NCBI GenBank assembly: GCA_045628865.1
Contig: JAZQQB010000047.1
Span: 1-43,036 of the forward strand
Length of the DNA stretch: 43,036 bases
Source: JAZQQB01 sp045628865
GTDB taxonomy: Bacteria; Bacillota; Clostridia; Lachnospirales; Lachnospiraceae
Direction: 5' to 3'
Shown here piece by piece: positions 25,200 to 33,214 of the stretch. Position 1 is the first letter of the stretch; the number at the start of each line of letters is the position of its first letter. The position numbers were made by a program, and so were the translations under genes. Below the pieces are notes generated by a model, which saw only the letters and a list, made by a program, of their open reading frames with translations, searched no databases and was not told the DNA's origin.

Positions 25200-26075
25200 A
25201 TGGCAAAACAATTACATCCAGATGACGCTGCTGCATTAGAGCAGAAGAAAAAACTTCAAAAAGATAAAAAGGATTTCAAGACAGAGCAGAAACAGCAACG
25301 AAAGGAAGCAAGGAAAAGAGCGAAAGAGCTTGCTGATCAGGAAGCTGAGTTAGATGAAGAGGTTGGAAAAGGAAAATTTTCAACATTTATTGCATCTATT
25401 GTGATCATTTTTATCTGGTTAGGAATCATTGGGGTAATGATAAAATTGGATTTTGCTGGCCTTGGATCCCATGTAATGGCACCTATCATTGGAGATGTCC
25501 CAATTCTTAGGGAAATTCTTCCAAGCGACTATCTGCAGGAGCTTTCTGAAAAGGATAGCTACTATGGATATACAAGCATTACGGATGCAGTGGATCAGAT
25601 CAAGGTTTTGGAATTGGAACTGGAAAAAGCGCAGACAGAAAGCGCAGAAAAGAGCTCTGAGATTTCAAGCCTTTCAGCAGAGGTGGAAAGACTACAGACC
25701 TTTGAAAACAGTCAGGTTGAGTTTCAAAAAATCCAGCAGGAGTTTTATGAAGAGGTGTTATATGCTGAGAATGGACCAGGGGTAGAGGAATATATCAAAT
25801 ATTTTGAATCCATGGATCCAACAACAGCAGAGTCTTTATATAAACAGGCAATCCAGGAACAGTATGCAAGCAATCAGGTGCAGGATTATGTGAATACTTA
25901 TTCCAATATGGAACCTGAAACGGTAGCAGATATTTTTGAAAATATGACAGATAATCTAAGCCTTGTATCGGAAATTTTGATGGCAATGGATTATGTGACA
26001 AGGGGCAATATTTTGGCTGTAATGAATCCGGAGATTGCTGCGAAGGTTACACAAATAATGTATCCAGAGTCTTAA
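25200..26075 (+). CDS. ylxF: YlxF-type flagellar operon protein (MgtE-N/MotE-like)
   Basis: This 291-aa protein sits in the place of Bacillus ylxF, between fliJ and fliK. It has a strongly charged Lys/Gln-rich cytoplasmic N terminus (1-60), a single membrane segment at about residues 63-82 (FIASIVIIFIWLGIIGVMIK), a coiled coil at about 130-175, and a C-terminal MgtE N-domain-like repeat region (YFESMDPTTAESLY, YSNMEPETVADIFENM, VMNPEIAAKVTQIM). Related MotE proteins chaperone the MotC stator component in rhizobia. Its exact role in Firmicutes is not established. The family call comes from domain order and position. Confidence 0.82.
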   Translation: MAKQLHPDDAAALEQKKKLQKDKKDFKTEQKQQRKEARKRAKELADQEAELDEEVGKGKFSTFIASIVIIFIWLGIIGVMIKLDFAGLGSHVMAPIIGDVPILREILPSDYLQELSEKDSYYGYTSITDAVDQIKVLELELEKAQTESAEKSSEISSLSAEVERLQTFENSQVEFQKIQQEFYEEVLYAENGPGVEEYIKYFESMDPTTAESLYKQAIQEQYASNQVQDYVNTYSNMEPETVADIFENMTDNLSLVSEILMAMDYVTRGNILAVMNPEIAAKVTQIMYPES

Positions 26076-26099
26076 GCAAATGGGATATTTTGCCGAAAT
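26073..26099 (+). promoter_or_regulatory. Possible sigma-D (sigma-28) promoter of fliK
   Basis: TAAG (26073-26076, overlapping the ylxF stop), a 15-nt spacer and GCCGAAAT (26092-26099) compare with the Bacillus sigma-D consensus TAAA-N15-GCCGATAT: 3 of 4 and 7 of 8 matches at the right spacing. The -10 also lies in the palindrome CCGAAATAAATTTCGG (26093-26108), which could instead be an intercistronic hairpin. Confidence 0.4.
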
Positions 26100-26143
26100 A
26101 AATTTCGGGTAAACAGAACAATAGAAATGAAAGGAGGCAAAAT

Positions 26144-27448
26144 ATGGCAGGAACAATGGCAATTGGAAATGCCGTTTCAGTGAACATGACAGATAATGTT
26201 ACGATCACTGGTACAAAAGAGCGAGACGTTTCTTTTAAAAAGTTTATGGGAGACCAGTTAAAAGATAATTACAAACTTCCACAACCACCAACCAATATGG
26301 AAATATCAGCATATTCTGGTAAGGGAGAAAAGCTTTCAGGAGCAAGTGTTAAGGACAAGCTTGAAACACAAGGTGGTGGTGAAAAAAAAGTTCAAAACAC
26401 AGATTCCATGAAAGAAAAATGTGAAGATGTGAAAAACCAGGTGAAAGACGAAATCAAAGAAAAACTGGGAGTAACAGATGAGGAATTAGAAGAAAAGATG
26501 GCAGAACTTGGATTGACAGATGCGAATCTGTTGAATCCACAAGATGTTTTGAATCTTTGCCTCAATATAGGTAATGCAGAGAAACTGGATTTACTGACCA
26601 ATGATTCTCTTTATCAGGCTATTACAGAAATAATGGATGATCTGAATTCCATGCTAACAACAATTTCTGAAACTTTTGGGGTTGCGGCTTCTAATTTTAC
26701 ATTGGAAGATTCTATTGTGGATGAGCCGGATGATGAAATGGATGATCTGATGATGGAAATGGAAACGAAATCTAAGGATCGTGTAGAAATGACAGAAGAG
26801 TCTGTAAAAGCAGTACAGACTGAGACTCAGGATACACAAACAAAGGATACAGATGAGAAGACTGAAAACAAAAAAGGAGATGAAAATCCGATTTTAAATC
26901 AGGCAAATCACACAGAACATCCTTTTGAGACAGAACATGCAGTATCCACAGAAACATCTCCAAGCTTTACCACTTCTACTACACAATCTGTTATGGAACA
27001 GATGATTGAAGGTATGAAATTAGAAATATCACCTGAAGTAACAGAATTAAAAATGCAGCTTCACCCGGAAAGTTTGGGAAATGTAACAGTACAGTTAACT
27101 GCAAAGGAAGGTGCAGTAACAGCTTCTTTTACAGCGCAGAATGAAGTAGTAAAGAATGCATTGGAAACACAGATGATTCAGCTAAAGGAAACCTTGCAGG
27201 AAAAAGGAATCCAGGTAGAGGCAGTGGAAGTAAAGGTTGATGCCGGTGCATATAATGAGCAATATCAGGATGCCAAAGACAACGAGGGTAAAGAAGCCTT
27301 TGAAAGAGAATTAAAGAAAAATCAGACAAGAAGAATCAATCTGTCAGATTATACGGATACATCTGAATCAGGGGAAATCAGTGAAGCGGAAGAACTTACA
27401 GTGAAGATCATGAAAGAAAACGGTAATTCACTTGATTATTCTGCATAA
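26144..27448 (+). CDS. fliK: Flagellar hook-length control protein FliK
   Basis: FliK measures hook length and switches export specificity through FlhB. The 434-aa protein has a variable, Thr/Glu/Lys-rich first two thirds. The conserved Flg_hook domain runs from about residue 285 to 370: LEISPEVTELKMQLHPESLG, NVTVQLTAKEGAVTASFTAQ, LKETLQEKGIQVEAVEV. The LHPESLG motif is diagnostic. The start has AAAGGAGG 7 nt upstream. It lies between ylxF and flgD as in Bacillus. Confidence 0.93.
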   Translation: MAGTMAIGNAVSVNMTDNVTITGTKERDVSFKKFMGDQLKDNYKLPQPPTNMEISAYSGKGEKLSGASVKDKLETQGGGEKKVQNTDSMKEKCEDVKNQVKDEIKEKLGVTDEELEEKMAELGLTDANLLNPQDVLNLCLNIGNAEKLDLLTNDSLYQAITEIMDDLNSMLTTISETFGVAASNFTLEDSIVDEPDDEMDDLMMEMETKSKDRVEMTEESVKAVQTETQDTQTKDTDEKTENKKGDENPILNQANHTEHPFETEHAVSTETSPSFTTSTTQSVMEQMIEGMKLEISPEVTELKMQLHPESLGNVTVQLTAKEGAVTASFTAQNEVVKNALETQMIQLKETLQEKGIQVEAVEVKVDAGAYNEQYQDAKDNEGKEAFERELKKNQTRRINLSDYTDTSESGEISEAEELTVKIMKENGNSLDYSA

Positions 27449-27466
27449 AGAAAGGGAGAGATCAAT

Positions 27467-28165
27467 ATGGCATTAATGGCACATATGGTAGATGGAAAGT
27501 TAGAAACTTCTACATTATCTGCCAATTCATTAGCAAATGATAAAAAAACTTCGAACTCGAATATGAATAAGGATGCATTTTTACAGCTGCTTGTTGCGGA
27601 AATGCAGTATCAGGATCCATTGGAACCAACCTCTAACACAGAGTATATTTCTCAGTTCGCAACCTTTTCACAGGTAGAGTCTCTTGGAAATATGGAGGAT
27701 ACCCTGGCATTGCAAAGCTCTTATGATCTTGTTGGAAAAGAAGTGATCATGAAAGTGACAGACAGAGCTGGTGAATCCACATACAAATCAGGAATGGTTG
27801 ATTTTGTATATATTGAAGCCGGTAAGCCTTATTTATCCATTGATGGAGAATTATATTCCTTAGATGATTTGGATACTGTGATTGATGCAGAGTATCTATC
27901 AGCTTATAACAAGGTAATGGATTGGGCATCAGAACTTTCGAAGATTCCGAAACCGACACTGATCACATTAGAACATAAAGATGCGATTGAAAAGCTGCAG
28001 AAAATATATGAGGGCATGAATGATTATGAATTGTCCTTTATTGCCACAGATGTGAAAAAACTCTATGAAGATGCTGTAAAGGCTCTTCAGGATATCACGA
28101 AAGCAGACGATACAAATAAGGAATCTGATAAAGAATCAGATAGTGAGGAAGTTACAGATAAATAG
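27467..28165 (+). CDS. flgD: Hook-capping scaffold protein FlgD
   Basis: FlgD caps the growing hook and directs insertion of FlgE subunits. The 232-aa protein has the conserved N-terminal export and capping region MNKDAFLQLLVAEMQYQDPL (about residues 33-52) and SNTEYISQFATFSQVESLGN. The central VGKEVIMKV region begins the FlgD domain. The C-terminal 90 residues, acidic and ending in a Lys/Glu/Asp-rich tail, are unlike those of well-studied FlgD proteins. An AAAGGGAGAG ribosome binding site precedes the ATG. Confidence 0.93.
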   Translation: MALMAHMVDGKLETSTLSANSLANDKKTSNSNMNKDAFLQLLVAEMQYQDPLEPTSNTEYISQFATFSQVESLGNMEDTLALQSSYDLVGKEVIMKVTDRAGESTYKSGMVDFVYIEAGKPYLSIDGELYSLDDLDTVIDAEYLSAYNKVMDWASELSKIPKPTLITLEHKDAIEKLQKIYEGMNDYELSFIATDVKKLYEDAVKALQDITKADDTNKESDKESDSEEVTDK

Positions 28166-28192
28166 TGTTGAAGGAGAAAGGATTGGTAGTCG

Positions 28193-28600
28193 ATGAATGG
28201 GATAGACCCTAATCATTTCCTTTCTATCGAACAGTTAAATGACCAGTATTTTGGACAATCTAAAAAGACGAACCAAACAAATGGCGGATTGGAATTTTCC
28301 AGTATTTTACAGAATGCAAGTAAGATTTATGAAAACAATAAAACCAGTGAAGTGAAATTTTCCAAGCATGCCAGCATGAGACTGGAAGAAAGGAACATAG
28401 AACTAACGAAGGAACAGTTAGACAGATTAAATGAAGGAACCATGAAGGCATCTGACAAAGGAATCAAGGATTCGTTGATTTTGGTAGATGAATTAGCATT
28501 TATTGTGAATGTACCAAACAATACGGTTATTACAACCATGGATAGTACAAACACAGAAGAATCAGTATTTACGAATATTGATGGAGCGGTGATCATATAA
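28193..28600 (+). CDS. TIGR02530-type flagellar operon protein
   Basis: A 135-aa protein of the small family found between flgD and flgE in many Firmicutes (TIGR02530). The family signature is clear in VKFSKHASMRLEERNIELTK (about residues 53-72), LDRLNEGTMKASDKGIKDSL and FIVNVPNNTVITTMD. The molecular role is not established; the position suggests a hook assembly or regulatory factor. The ATG at 28193 has AAGGAGAAAGG upstream. A 98-nt structured leader, unusually long for this operon, separates it from flgE. Confidence 0.85.
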   Translation: MNGIDPNHFLSIEQLNDQYFGQSKKTNQTNGGLEFSSILQNASKIYENNKTSEVKFSKHASMRLEERNIELTKEQLDRLNEGTMKASDKGIKDSLILVDELAFIVNVPNNTVITTMDSTNTEESVFTNIDGAVII

Positions 28601-28608
28601 ACGCTGGA

Positions 28609-28689
28609 CCGAATGGAAGCGAGGGTTTCGGAATGATAGAAGAAACCATATGAAACAGGCTCCTCTACGTAAGCAAAGATCGTAGGAGG
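28609..28689 (+). promoter_or_regulatory. Structured flgE leader that pairs with its ribosome binding site
   Basis: CCTCTACG (28662-28669) pairs with CGTA-G-GAGG (28681-28689, one bulged G) around an 11-nt loop. This stem contains the complete flgE Shine-Dalgarno AGGAGG (28684-28689). Upstream, CCGAA/TTCGG (28609-28613 and 28627-28631) and GGTTTC/GAAACC (28624-28629 and 28642-28647) are mutually exclusive hairpins. The arrangement suggests translational control of the hook protein. It does not match the cyclic di-GMP riboswitch consensus that I know. Confidence 0.5.
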
Positions 28690-28698
28690 TATTTTTGT

Positions 28699-30762
28699 AT
28701 GATGAGAGCACTTTATTCTGGTGTTGCTGGTTTAAAAACACACCAGACGAAAATGGATGTTATTGGTAATAACGTTGCCAATGTTAATACGGTAGCATAT
28801 AAAACAATGTCCATGACATTTACAGAATTGATGTATCAGACAACACAGAAAGCTGCTGGTCCAAATGCAGCGACTGGAAAAGCTGGTACCAATGCTCGTC
28901 AGATCGGTCTTGGTTCTGTGACTGGTGCCATTAGTACACAGATCACAACAGCAGGCTCGACACAGACAACAGGAAATGCATTTGATGTAAAGATCAATGG
29001 AGAATCCTTTTTTATCGTTAGTAGTAGTGGAAATTCTTCTAATACATATTTTACACGTGATGGTTCCTTTTATGTAGATGCACTGGGTAACCTTGCAATG
29101 AGCTCTAATGGATATAATGTTATGGGATGGCAGGTTGATCCGAATACCAATGACATCAAACAGGATACTGTTACAGCACTTCGAATCATGAGTGCAGCAA
29201 ACTTGACTTATGAACCGGAAGCGACCACACAGGGTTACTTATCTGGTATCTTAGATAAAAATGACAGTAATGTACATTCTAAGCTTGGTAAAGCCATCAG
29301 CCTTGGCTTTTATGATGCGCTTGGTTATCAGTATACGGCAAAACTGAGTATCCATTCCACAACCAATGATGGTACCTATTATGTGGAACTGGATGATGTA
29401 CTTGATTTTGATGGTAAATCTATCAAAGAACAGTACGGTACCGATAATCTGGCAGATCTTGTTACCTTTGGCGGTGTAGACTCTGTACAGGTAGTATCTG
29501 TAAATGAGTTATCTGCATCTAAATTCAATTTCTCTATTCAGAATTCAACCTTGCTTGCAAGAACATGGGATACAACAAAGGGTGATGATGAAGGTGAATT
29601 AGAGGATTTACAGAAAGCCCTGGATGAATATTTCCATTTAGATACTCAGACAGGAACCTTAACTGGTGCTAGTACTGCCATTTTAAAGAAATATTATGGT
29701 AATGATTTCAATACATCAGGTGTGATCGCTGATGCAAAAACAAAGTATCAGGATGCCATCAACAATGGCTTTGTAACCTTTACTGTTGGTACGACGAATA
29801 CCACAATGGGTCAGATCATCATGGGCGAAGGCCGTATCACAACAGCAGCAGGAACTGCAGCAGATGAAACAGACGGATCCAATGAAAAATTTATTACCTT
29901 ACAGGATGTTCAGAATTTATGGACCTATGTGGAGACATTGAAAAATGACACCAATGCAACTCCTGCATTGACCTTAAATGCAGCAGAAACAAAAGAAGCA
30001 ACACAGTTGATACAGGATGGCATTATTACGAAAAATGAAGACTATCCACTGTACAAATTACAGACCATGTATCCGTCTGTAAACTTTGACAATGTACTTG
30101 CTGGAAAGATTGACGAAGAAGGAAACTTTGTAGTAACAACCAAGAGAGTAAATGGTGGTTTGTTAAAATACAATACAGATACTGGTGAATTTATCAGTAT
30201 TACAACAAACGCTGCAGGTCAGGATAAAGCAGTGATCAATTTTAAAGACAGTGTGATCGTAGATGGTACTACCATTAGCTTAAACAACTTCTCAGACATT
30301 GCAGTGGATTTCTCACCATCAACCATGTATAACAACAGTGGTACTTCAACTATTTCTGCTACCAAGGGTGATACAAGCGGTCTTGGTACTGGTAGAATGC
30401 TTGGTACCATGGATGGTGTTGCAATTCAGCCAGATGGACGTATTTATGCATCCTATACCAATGGCTGCAGCAGATTATTAGGACAGATCGCAGTAGCAGA
30501 ATTTGCTAATGCAGCTGGACTTGAAAAGATGGGTGATAACTTATATGCTTCGACCTTAAACTCAGGAGATTTTGATGGAATTGGTATCGATATCACATCG
30601 GATGAAGGATCTATGACAACGGGTGCATTGGAAATGAGTAACGTAGATCTTGCCAATGAATTTACAGAAATGATCACAACACAGCGAGGTTATCAGGCAA
30701 ATAGTAGGATTATCACTGTATCAGATACACTTTTAGAGGAATTGGTAAATCTGAAACGATAA
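28699..30762 (+). CDS. flgE: Flagellar hook protein FlgE
   Basis: FlgE polymerises into the hook, the universal joint of the flagellum. The N-terminal rod/hook signature is MMRALYSGVAGLKTHQTKMD and VIGNNVANVNTVAYK; the C terminus has the matching LEMSNVDLANEFTEMITTQR and GYQANSRIITVSDTLLEELV. At 687 aa it is much longer than the roughly 400-aa enteric protein, because of a large variable surface region at about residues 200-520. Two adjacent ATG codons could serve; the first is 9 nt from AGGAGG. No cysteine was noticed in the protein. The gene ends the first part of the flagellar locus and is followed by a terminator. Confidence 0.95.
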   Translation: MMRALYSGVAGLKTHQTKMDVIGNNVANVNTVAYKTMSMTFTELMYQTTQKAAGPNAATGKAGTNARQIGLGSVTGAISTQITTAGSTQTTGNAFDVKINGESFFIVSSSGNSSNTYFTRDGSFYVDALGNLAMSSNGYNVMGWQVDPNTNDIKQDTVTALRIMSAANLTYEPEATTQGYLSGILDKNDSNVHSKLGKAISLGFYDALGYQYTAKLSIHSTTNDGTYYVELDDVLDFDGKSIKEQYGTDNLADLVTFGGVDSVQVVSVNELSASKFNFSIQNSTLLARTWDTTKGDDEGELEDLQKALDEYFHLDTQTGTLTGASTAILKKYYGNDFNTSGVIADAKTKYQDAINNGFVTFTVGTTNTTMGQIIMGEGRITTAAGTAADETDGSNEKFITLQDVQNLWTYVETLKNDTNATPALTLNAAETKEATQLIQDGIITKNEDYPLYKLQTMYPSVNFDNVLAGKIDEEGNFVVTTKRVNGGLLKYNTDTGEFISITTNAAGQDKAVINFKDSVIVDGTTISLNNFSDIAVDFSPSTMYNNSGTSTISATKGDTSGLGTGRMLGTMDGVAIQPDGRIYASYTNGCSRLLGQIAVAEFANAAGLEKMGDNLYASTLNSGDFDGIGIDITSDEGSMTTGALEMSNVDLANEFTEMITTQRGYQANSRIITVSDTLLEELVNLKR

Positions 30763-30827
30763 TCGTACGTTTTAGCATGATTTAATCGACAAAAATATGC
30801 GAAAAAACAGTAAATAAAAGGAATATC

Positions 30828-30870
30828 AGCTGCGGGAAATGAATTTTTCGTTTCTCGCAGCTATTTTATA
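30828..30870 (+). terminator. Intrinsic terminator after flgE
   Basis: AGCTGCGGGAAA (30828-30839) pairs with TTTCTCGCAGCT (30851-30862), a 12-bp stem with one G-U pair and an 11-nt loop. It is followed by the T-rich ATTTTATA tail and a further T run to about 30878. Confidence 0.85.
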
Positions 30871-30888
30871 CTATTTTTCGTCATTAAG

Positions 30889-30917
30889 TAGACAATTTCC
30901 AGGAAATTTTGTAAAAT
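30889..30917 (+). promoter_or_regulatory. Sigma-A promoter of motA and downstream flagellar genes
   Basis: TAGACA (30889-30894), a 17-nt spacer and TAAAAT (30912-30917), positioned directly after the flgE terminator and about 87 nt before motA. Confidence 0.65.
30894..30908. promoter_or_regulatory. CodY box inside the motA promoter
   Basis: AATTTCCAGGAAATT is a perfect 15-bp palindrome and differs from the CodY consensus AATTTTCWGAAAATT at two symmetrical positions. It fills the spacer between the -35 and -10 elements, where binding would block RNA polymerase. Repression by CodY is inferred. Confidence 0.6.
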
Positions 30918-31003
30918 TATGTAGAAAGGACATTTTTGTTTGTATTTATCAAAAACTGAGGAGCAATACACTTAAATAGAAACAAAAAGGGAAGGTGAAC
31001 GTT

Positions 31004-31795
31004 GTGGATTTAGCGTCAATTATTGGTCTTGCCGTATGTGCGATCATGGTTGTAATGGGTATTGTTACAGGTGATGATGGCGCGGCTGCTATCAAGTATT
31101 TCATCGATGTCAAGTCAGTGCTGATCACAATTGGTGGTGCTTTTTCATCCGTACTTGCTATGTATTCCATCAAAGATTTTGTTGGCGGTTTAAAGAGCTT
31201 TGGAATGATCATTAAGGCACCTAGTATTGATACAGCAGGAACTATAACTAAAATCATAGATTTATCCAATGTTGCCAGAAAAGAAGGTTTGCTTGCTTTG
31301 GAAGAAGCAGCTAGAAGCATGGATGATGAATTTATGAAAAAGGGAATTCTGCTGATCGTAGATGGTACAGATCCTGAACTTGTAAGAGCAATTTTGGAAA
31401 CAGAGCTACTTAGTACAGAACAACGACATAAGGACAAGATTTCTTTTTGGGAGACAATTGGTTCCATGGGTCCTGCGTGGGGTATGATCGGTACTTTGGT
31501 TGGTCTGGTATTGATGCTCCAGCATTTGTCTGATGCGGCAGCGATTGGACCAGCTATGGCGGTTGCTTTGTTAACAACATTGTATGGTTCTTTGTTGGCA
31601 AACTGGATCTGCGCACCATGTGCAGGTAAGTTGAAATATAATAATGCGGCAGAAATTATGCAGAAAGAAGTAATGATCGAAGGTCTCCTTTCTATTCAGG
31701 CTGGTGAGAACCCTCGAGTTATTGAAGAAAAATTGAAATCATTCTTGGCACCGGGTGACAGACCTGCATCCAGTGAAGAAGGCGGAGGTGAATAA
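31004..31795 (+). CDS. motA: Flagellar stator protein MotA
   Basis: MotA and MotB form the proton-conducting stator. From the GTG at 31004 the protein is 263 aa. AAGGTG at 30992-30997 is spaced 6 nt from that GTG; the in-frame GTG at 30995 lies within the ribosome binding site itself. Four membrane segments are seen, two at the N terminus (LASIIGLAVCAIMVVMGIV; VLITIGGAFSSVLAMYSI) and two near residues 150-205. The large cytoplasmic loop between them contacts FliG, and the PAWGMIGTLVGLVLML motif carries the channel-lining proline. The last base of its TAA is the first base of the motB ATG. Confidence 0.96.
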   Translation: MDLASIIGLAVCAIMVVMGIVTGDDGAAAIKYFIDVKSVLITIGGAFSSVLAMYSIKDFVGGLKSFGMIIKAPSIDTAGTITKIIDLSNVARKEGLLALEEAARSMDDEFMKKGILLIVDGTDPELVRAILETELLSTEQRHKDKISFWETIGSMGPAWGMIGTLVGLVLMLQHLSDAAAIGPAMAVALLTTLYGSLLANWICAPCAGKLKYNNAAEIMQKEVMIEGLLSIQAGENPRVIEEKLKSFLAPGDRPASSEEGGGE

Positions 31796-32619
31796 TGGCT
31801 AAGAGAAAAGAAGATCCACCGCCAGCGGGGAGCCCGGCATGGATGTCTACATTCTCAGATCTGATGAATTTATTGTTCTGTTTCTTCGTTTTACTTTATG
31901 CAATGTCATCTGTAGATGAAGAAAAATGGGAACAGGTAGCTGCTTCATTTTCAAAGTCGTTTAGTATTTTTGATGGAGGAGCTTCTTCCATTGGAGATGG
32001 GATGCTTGTTAGTAACGGCGTAAGTCAGTTAAATGAATTATCAGAATACATCAATTCTACAGGAGCCGGGGACGATACAGATCCAAATAATGAAGAGATT
32101 TATGTGTCAGAAGAATCTCAGGTATTAGAAGAAATGGAACAGATGGAATTAGAAGCCAGTGAACAGTTGGCGGAAAAGATTGAAGAAGCTGCAGATGAAT
32201 ATGATATTGCAGATGATATGACCATTGAGTTTAATTCCCAGTATGTCAAGCTGACATTAAAGGGGAATCTGCTATTTGATTCAGGAGATGCTGTTTTAAA
32301 ACAGGAGGCATATCCGGTTTTGGAAAAACTGTCGATTATTTTAGAAAAGTATGCAGATTGCGAGATCATGATCGAGGGCCATACCGATAATGTGCCACAG
32401 TCAAGCGGAAGATATCCATCTAACAACGAATTGAGTGCGGCAAGAGCACTGGCAGTTTTTTATTATCTAACGGATCATTCTACCTTAAGTCCAGCCAATA
32501 TTTCTTATAGTGGACGAGGAGAATATATTCCAATCGCAGATAATGCAACACCAGAAGGCAGAGCACTAAATAGACGAGTTGAGATTAAGATCTATCACGA
32601 ACTTAGTAGCAATTACTAA
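31795..32619 (+). CDS. motB: Flagellar stator protein MotB
   Basis: MotB anchors the stator to peptidoglycan and carries the ion-binding aspartate. The 274-aa protein has a basic N terminus, one membrane segment with the essential Asp22 in FSDLMNLLFCFFVLLYAMSS, an acidic linker at about residues 80-140, and an OmpA-like peptidoglycan-binding domain (IEGHTDNVPQSSGRYPSNNE, then LSAARALAVFYYL). The hydrophobic residues around Asp22 fit a MotB-type channel. Whether it uses H+ or Na+ cannot be told safely from sequence. It is translationally coupled to motA through the TAATG overlap. Confidence 0.96.
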   Translation: MAKRKEDPPPAGSPAWMSTFSDLMNLLFCFFVLLYAMSSVDEEKWEQVAASFSKSFSIFDGGASSIGDGMLVSNGVSQLNELSEYINSTGAGDDTDPNNEEIYVSEESQVLEEMEQMELEASEQLAEKIEEAADEYDIADDMTIEFNSQYVKLTLKGNLLFDSGDAVLKQEAYPVLEKLSIILEKYADCEIMIEGHTDNVPQSSGRYPSNNELSAARALAVFYYLTDHSTLSPANISYSGRGEYIPIADNATPEGRALNRRVEIKIYHELSSNY

Positions 32620-32651
32620 AAAACGATGCAGACATAAAGTGAGGATTTCAT

Positions 32652-33170
32652 ATGAAAAAGAATTTATTAACGATTATTGTACTAGGCATGGTTGTAGCGA
32701 ATCTTGTGGTATCTGTTTTGACTCTTACAACTATCAGTACAGCATCAGCAAAGGTAACGACACTGATTACAGATATTTCTTCCGTGCTTGCATTGGAATT
32801 AACAGACGATACTGTTACATTGCAGCCTGCAGGATTATCGCAGGATGATATTGCTGTATACAATGTATCAGAGAAACTGACTATCGCACTTAAAATGTCA
32901 CCGACAGATACCACACAGCATTTTGCAGTGGTTGAAGTTTCCCTACTGATGGACATGACCAATCCGGATTACAGCAAATATAAGGATACATTGGTTGATA
33001 AGGAAGCCATCATCCGTGCAGATATCAATGATGTGATCAGCAGTCATACATTAGAGGAAATTACAGTTGATCAGGCAGCTGTCAGAGAAGAAATCTTACG
33101 TAAGATCCAGACAGATTTTGGCTCAACATTTATTTATCAGGTAAACTTTACATCCTTCCTTCCAAGCTAA
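32652..33170 (+). CDS. fliL: Flagellar basal-body-associated protein FliL
   Basis: FliL surrounds the stator and modulates its recruitment. The 172-aa protein has one N-terminal membrane segment (about residues 4-26, LLTIIVLGMVVANLVVSVLT) and a periplasmic-side FliL domain (HFAVVEVSLLMDMTNPDY, IRADINDVISSHTLEE, VREEILRKI, VNFTSFLPS). Sequence conservation in the family is low; the C-terminal pattern and the position between motB and fliM support the call. Confidence 0.9.
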   Translation: MKKNLLTIIVLGMVVANLVVSVLTLTTISTASAKVTTLITDISSVLALELTDDTVTLQPAGLSQDDIAVYNVSEKLTIALKMSPTDTTQHFAVVEVSLLMDMTNPDYSKYKDTLVDKEAIIRADINDVISSHTLEEITVDQAAVREEILRKIQTDFGSTFIYQVNFTSFLPS

Positions 33171-33214
33171 GGAAGAAAATGCTTATTAGGTCATATTAAG
33201 GGTGGTGATTTTTC

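Noticed and set aside
28601..28698. A cyclic di-GMP riboswitch in the flgE leader
   Set aside because: The conserved cores of class I and class II cyclic di-GMP riboswitches as I know them are not seen; only generic hairpins are.
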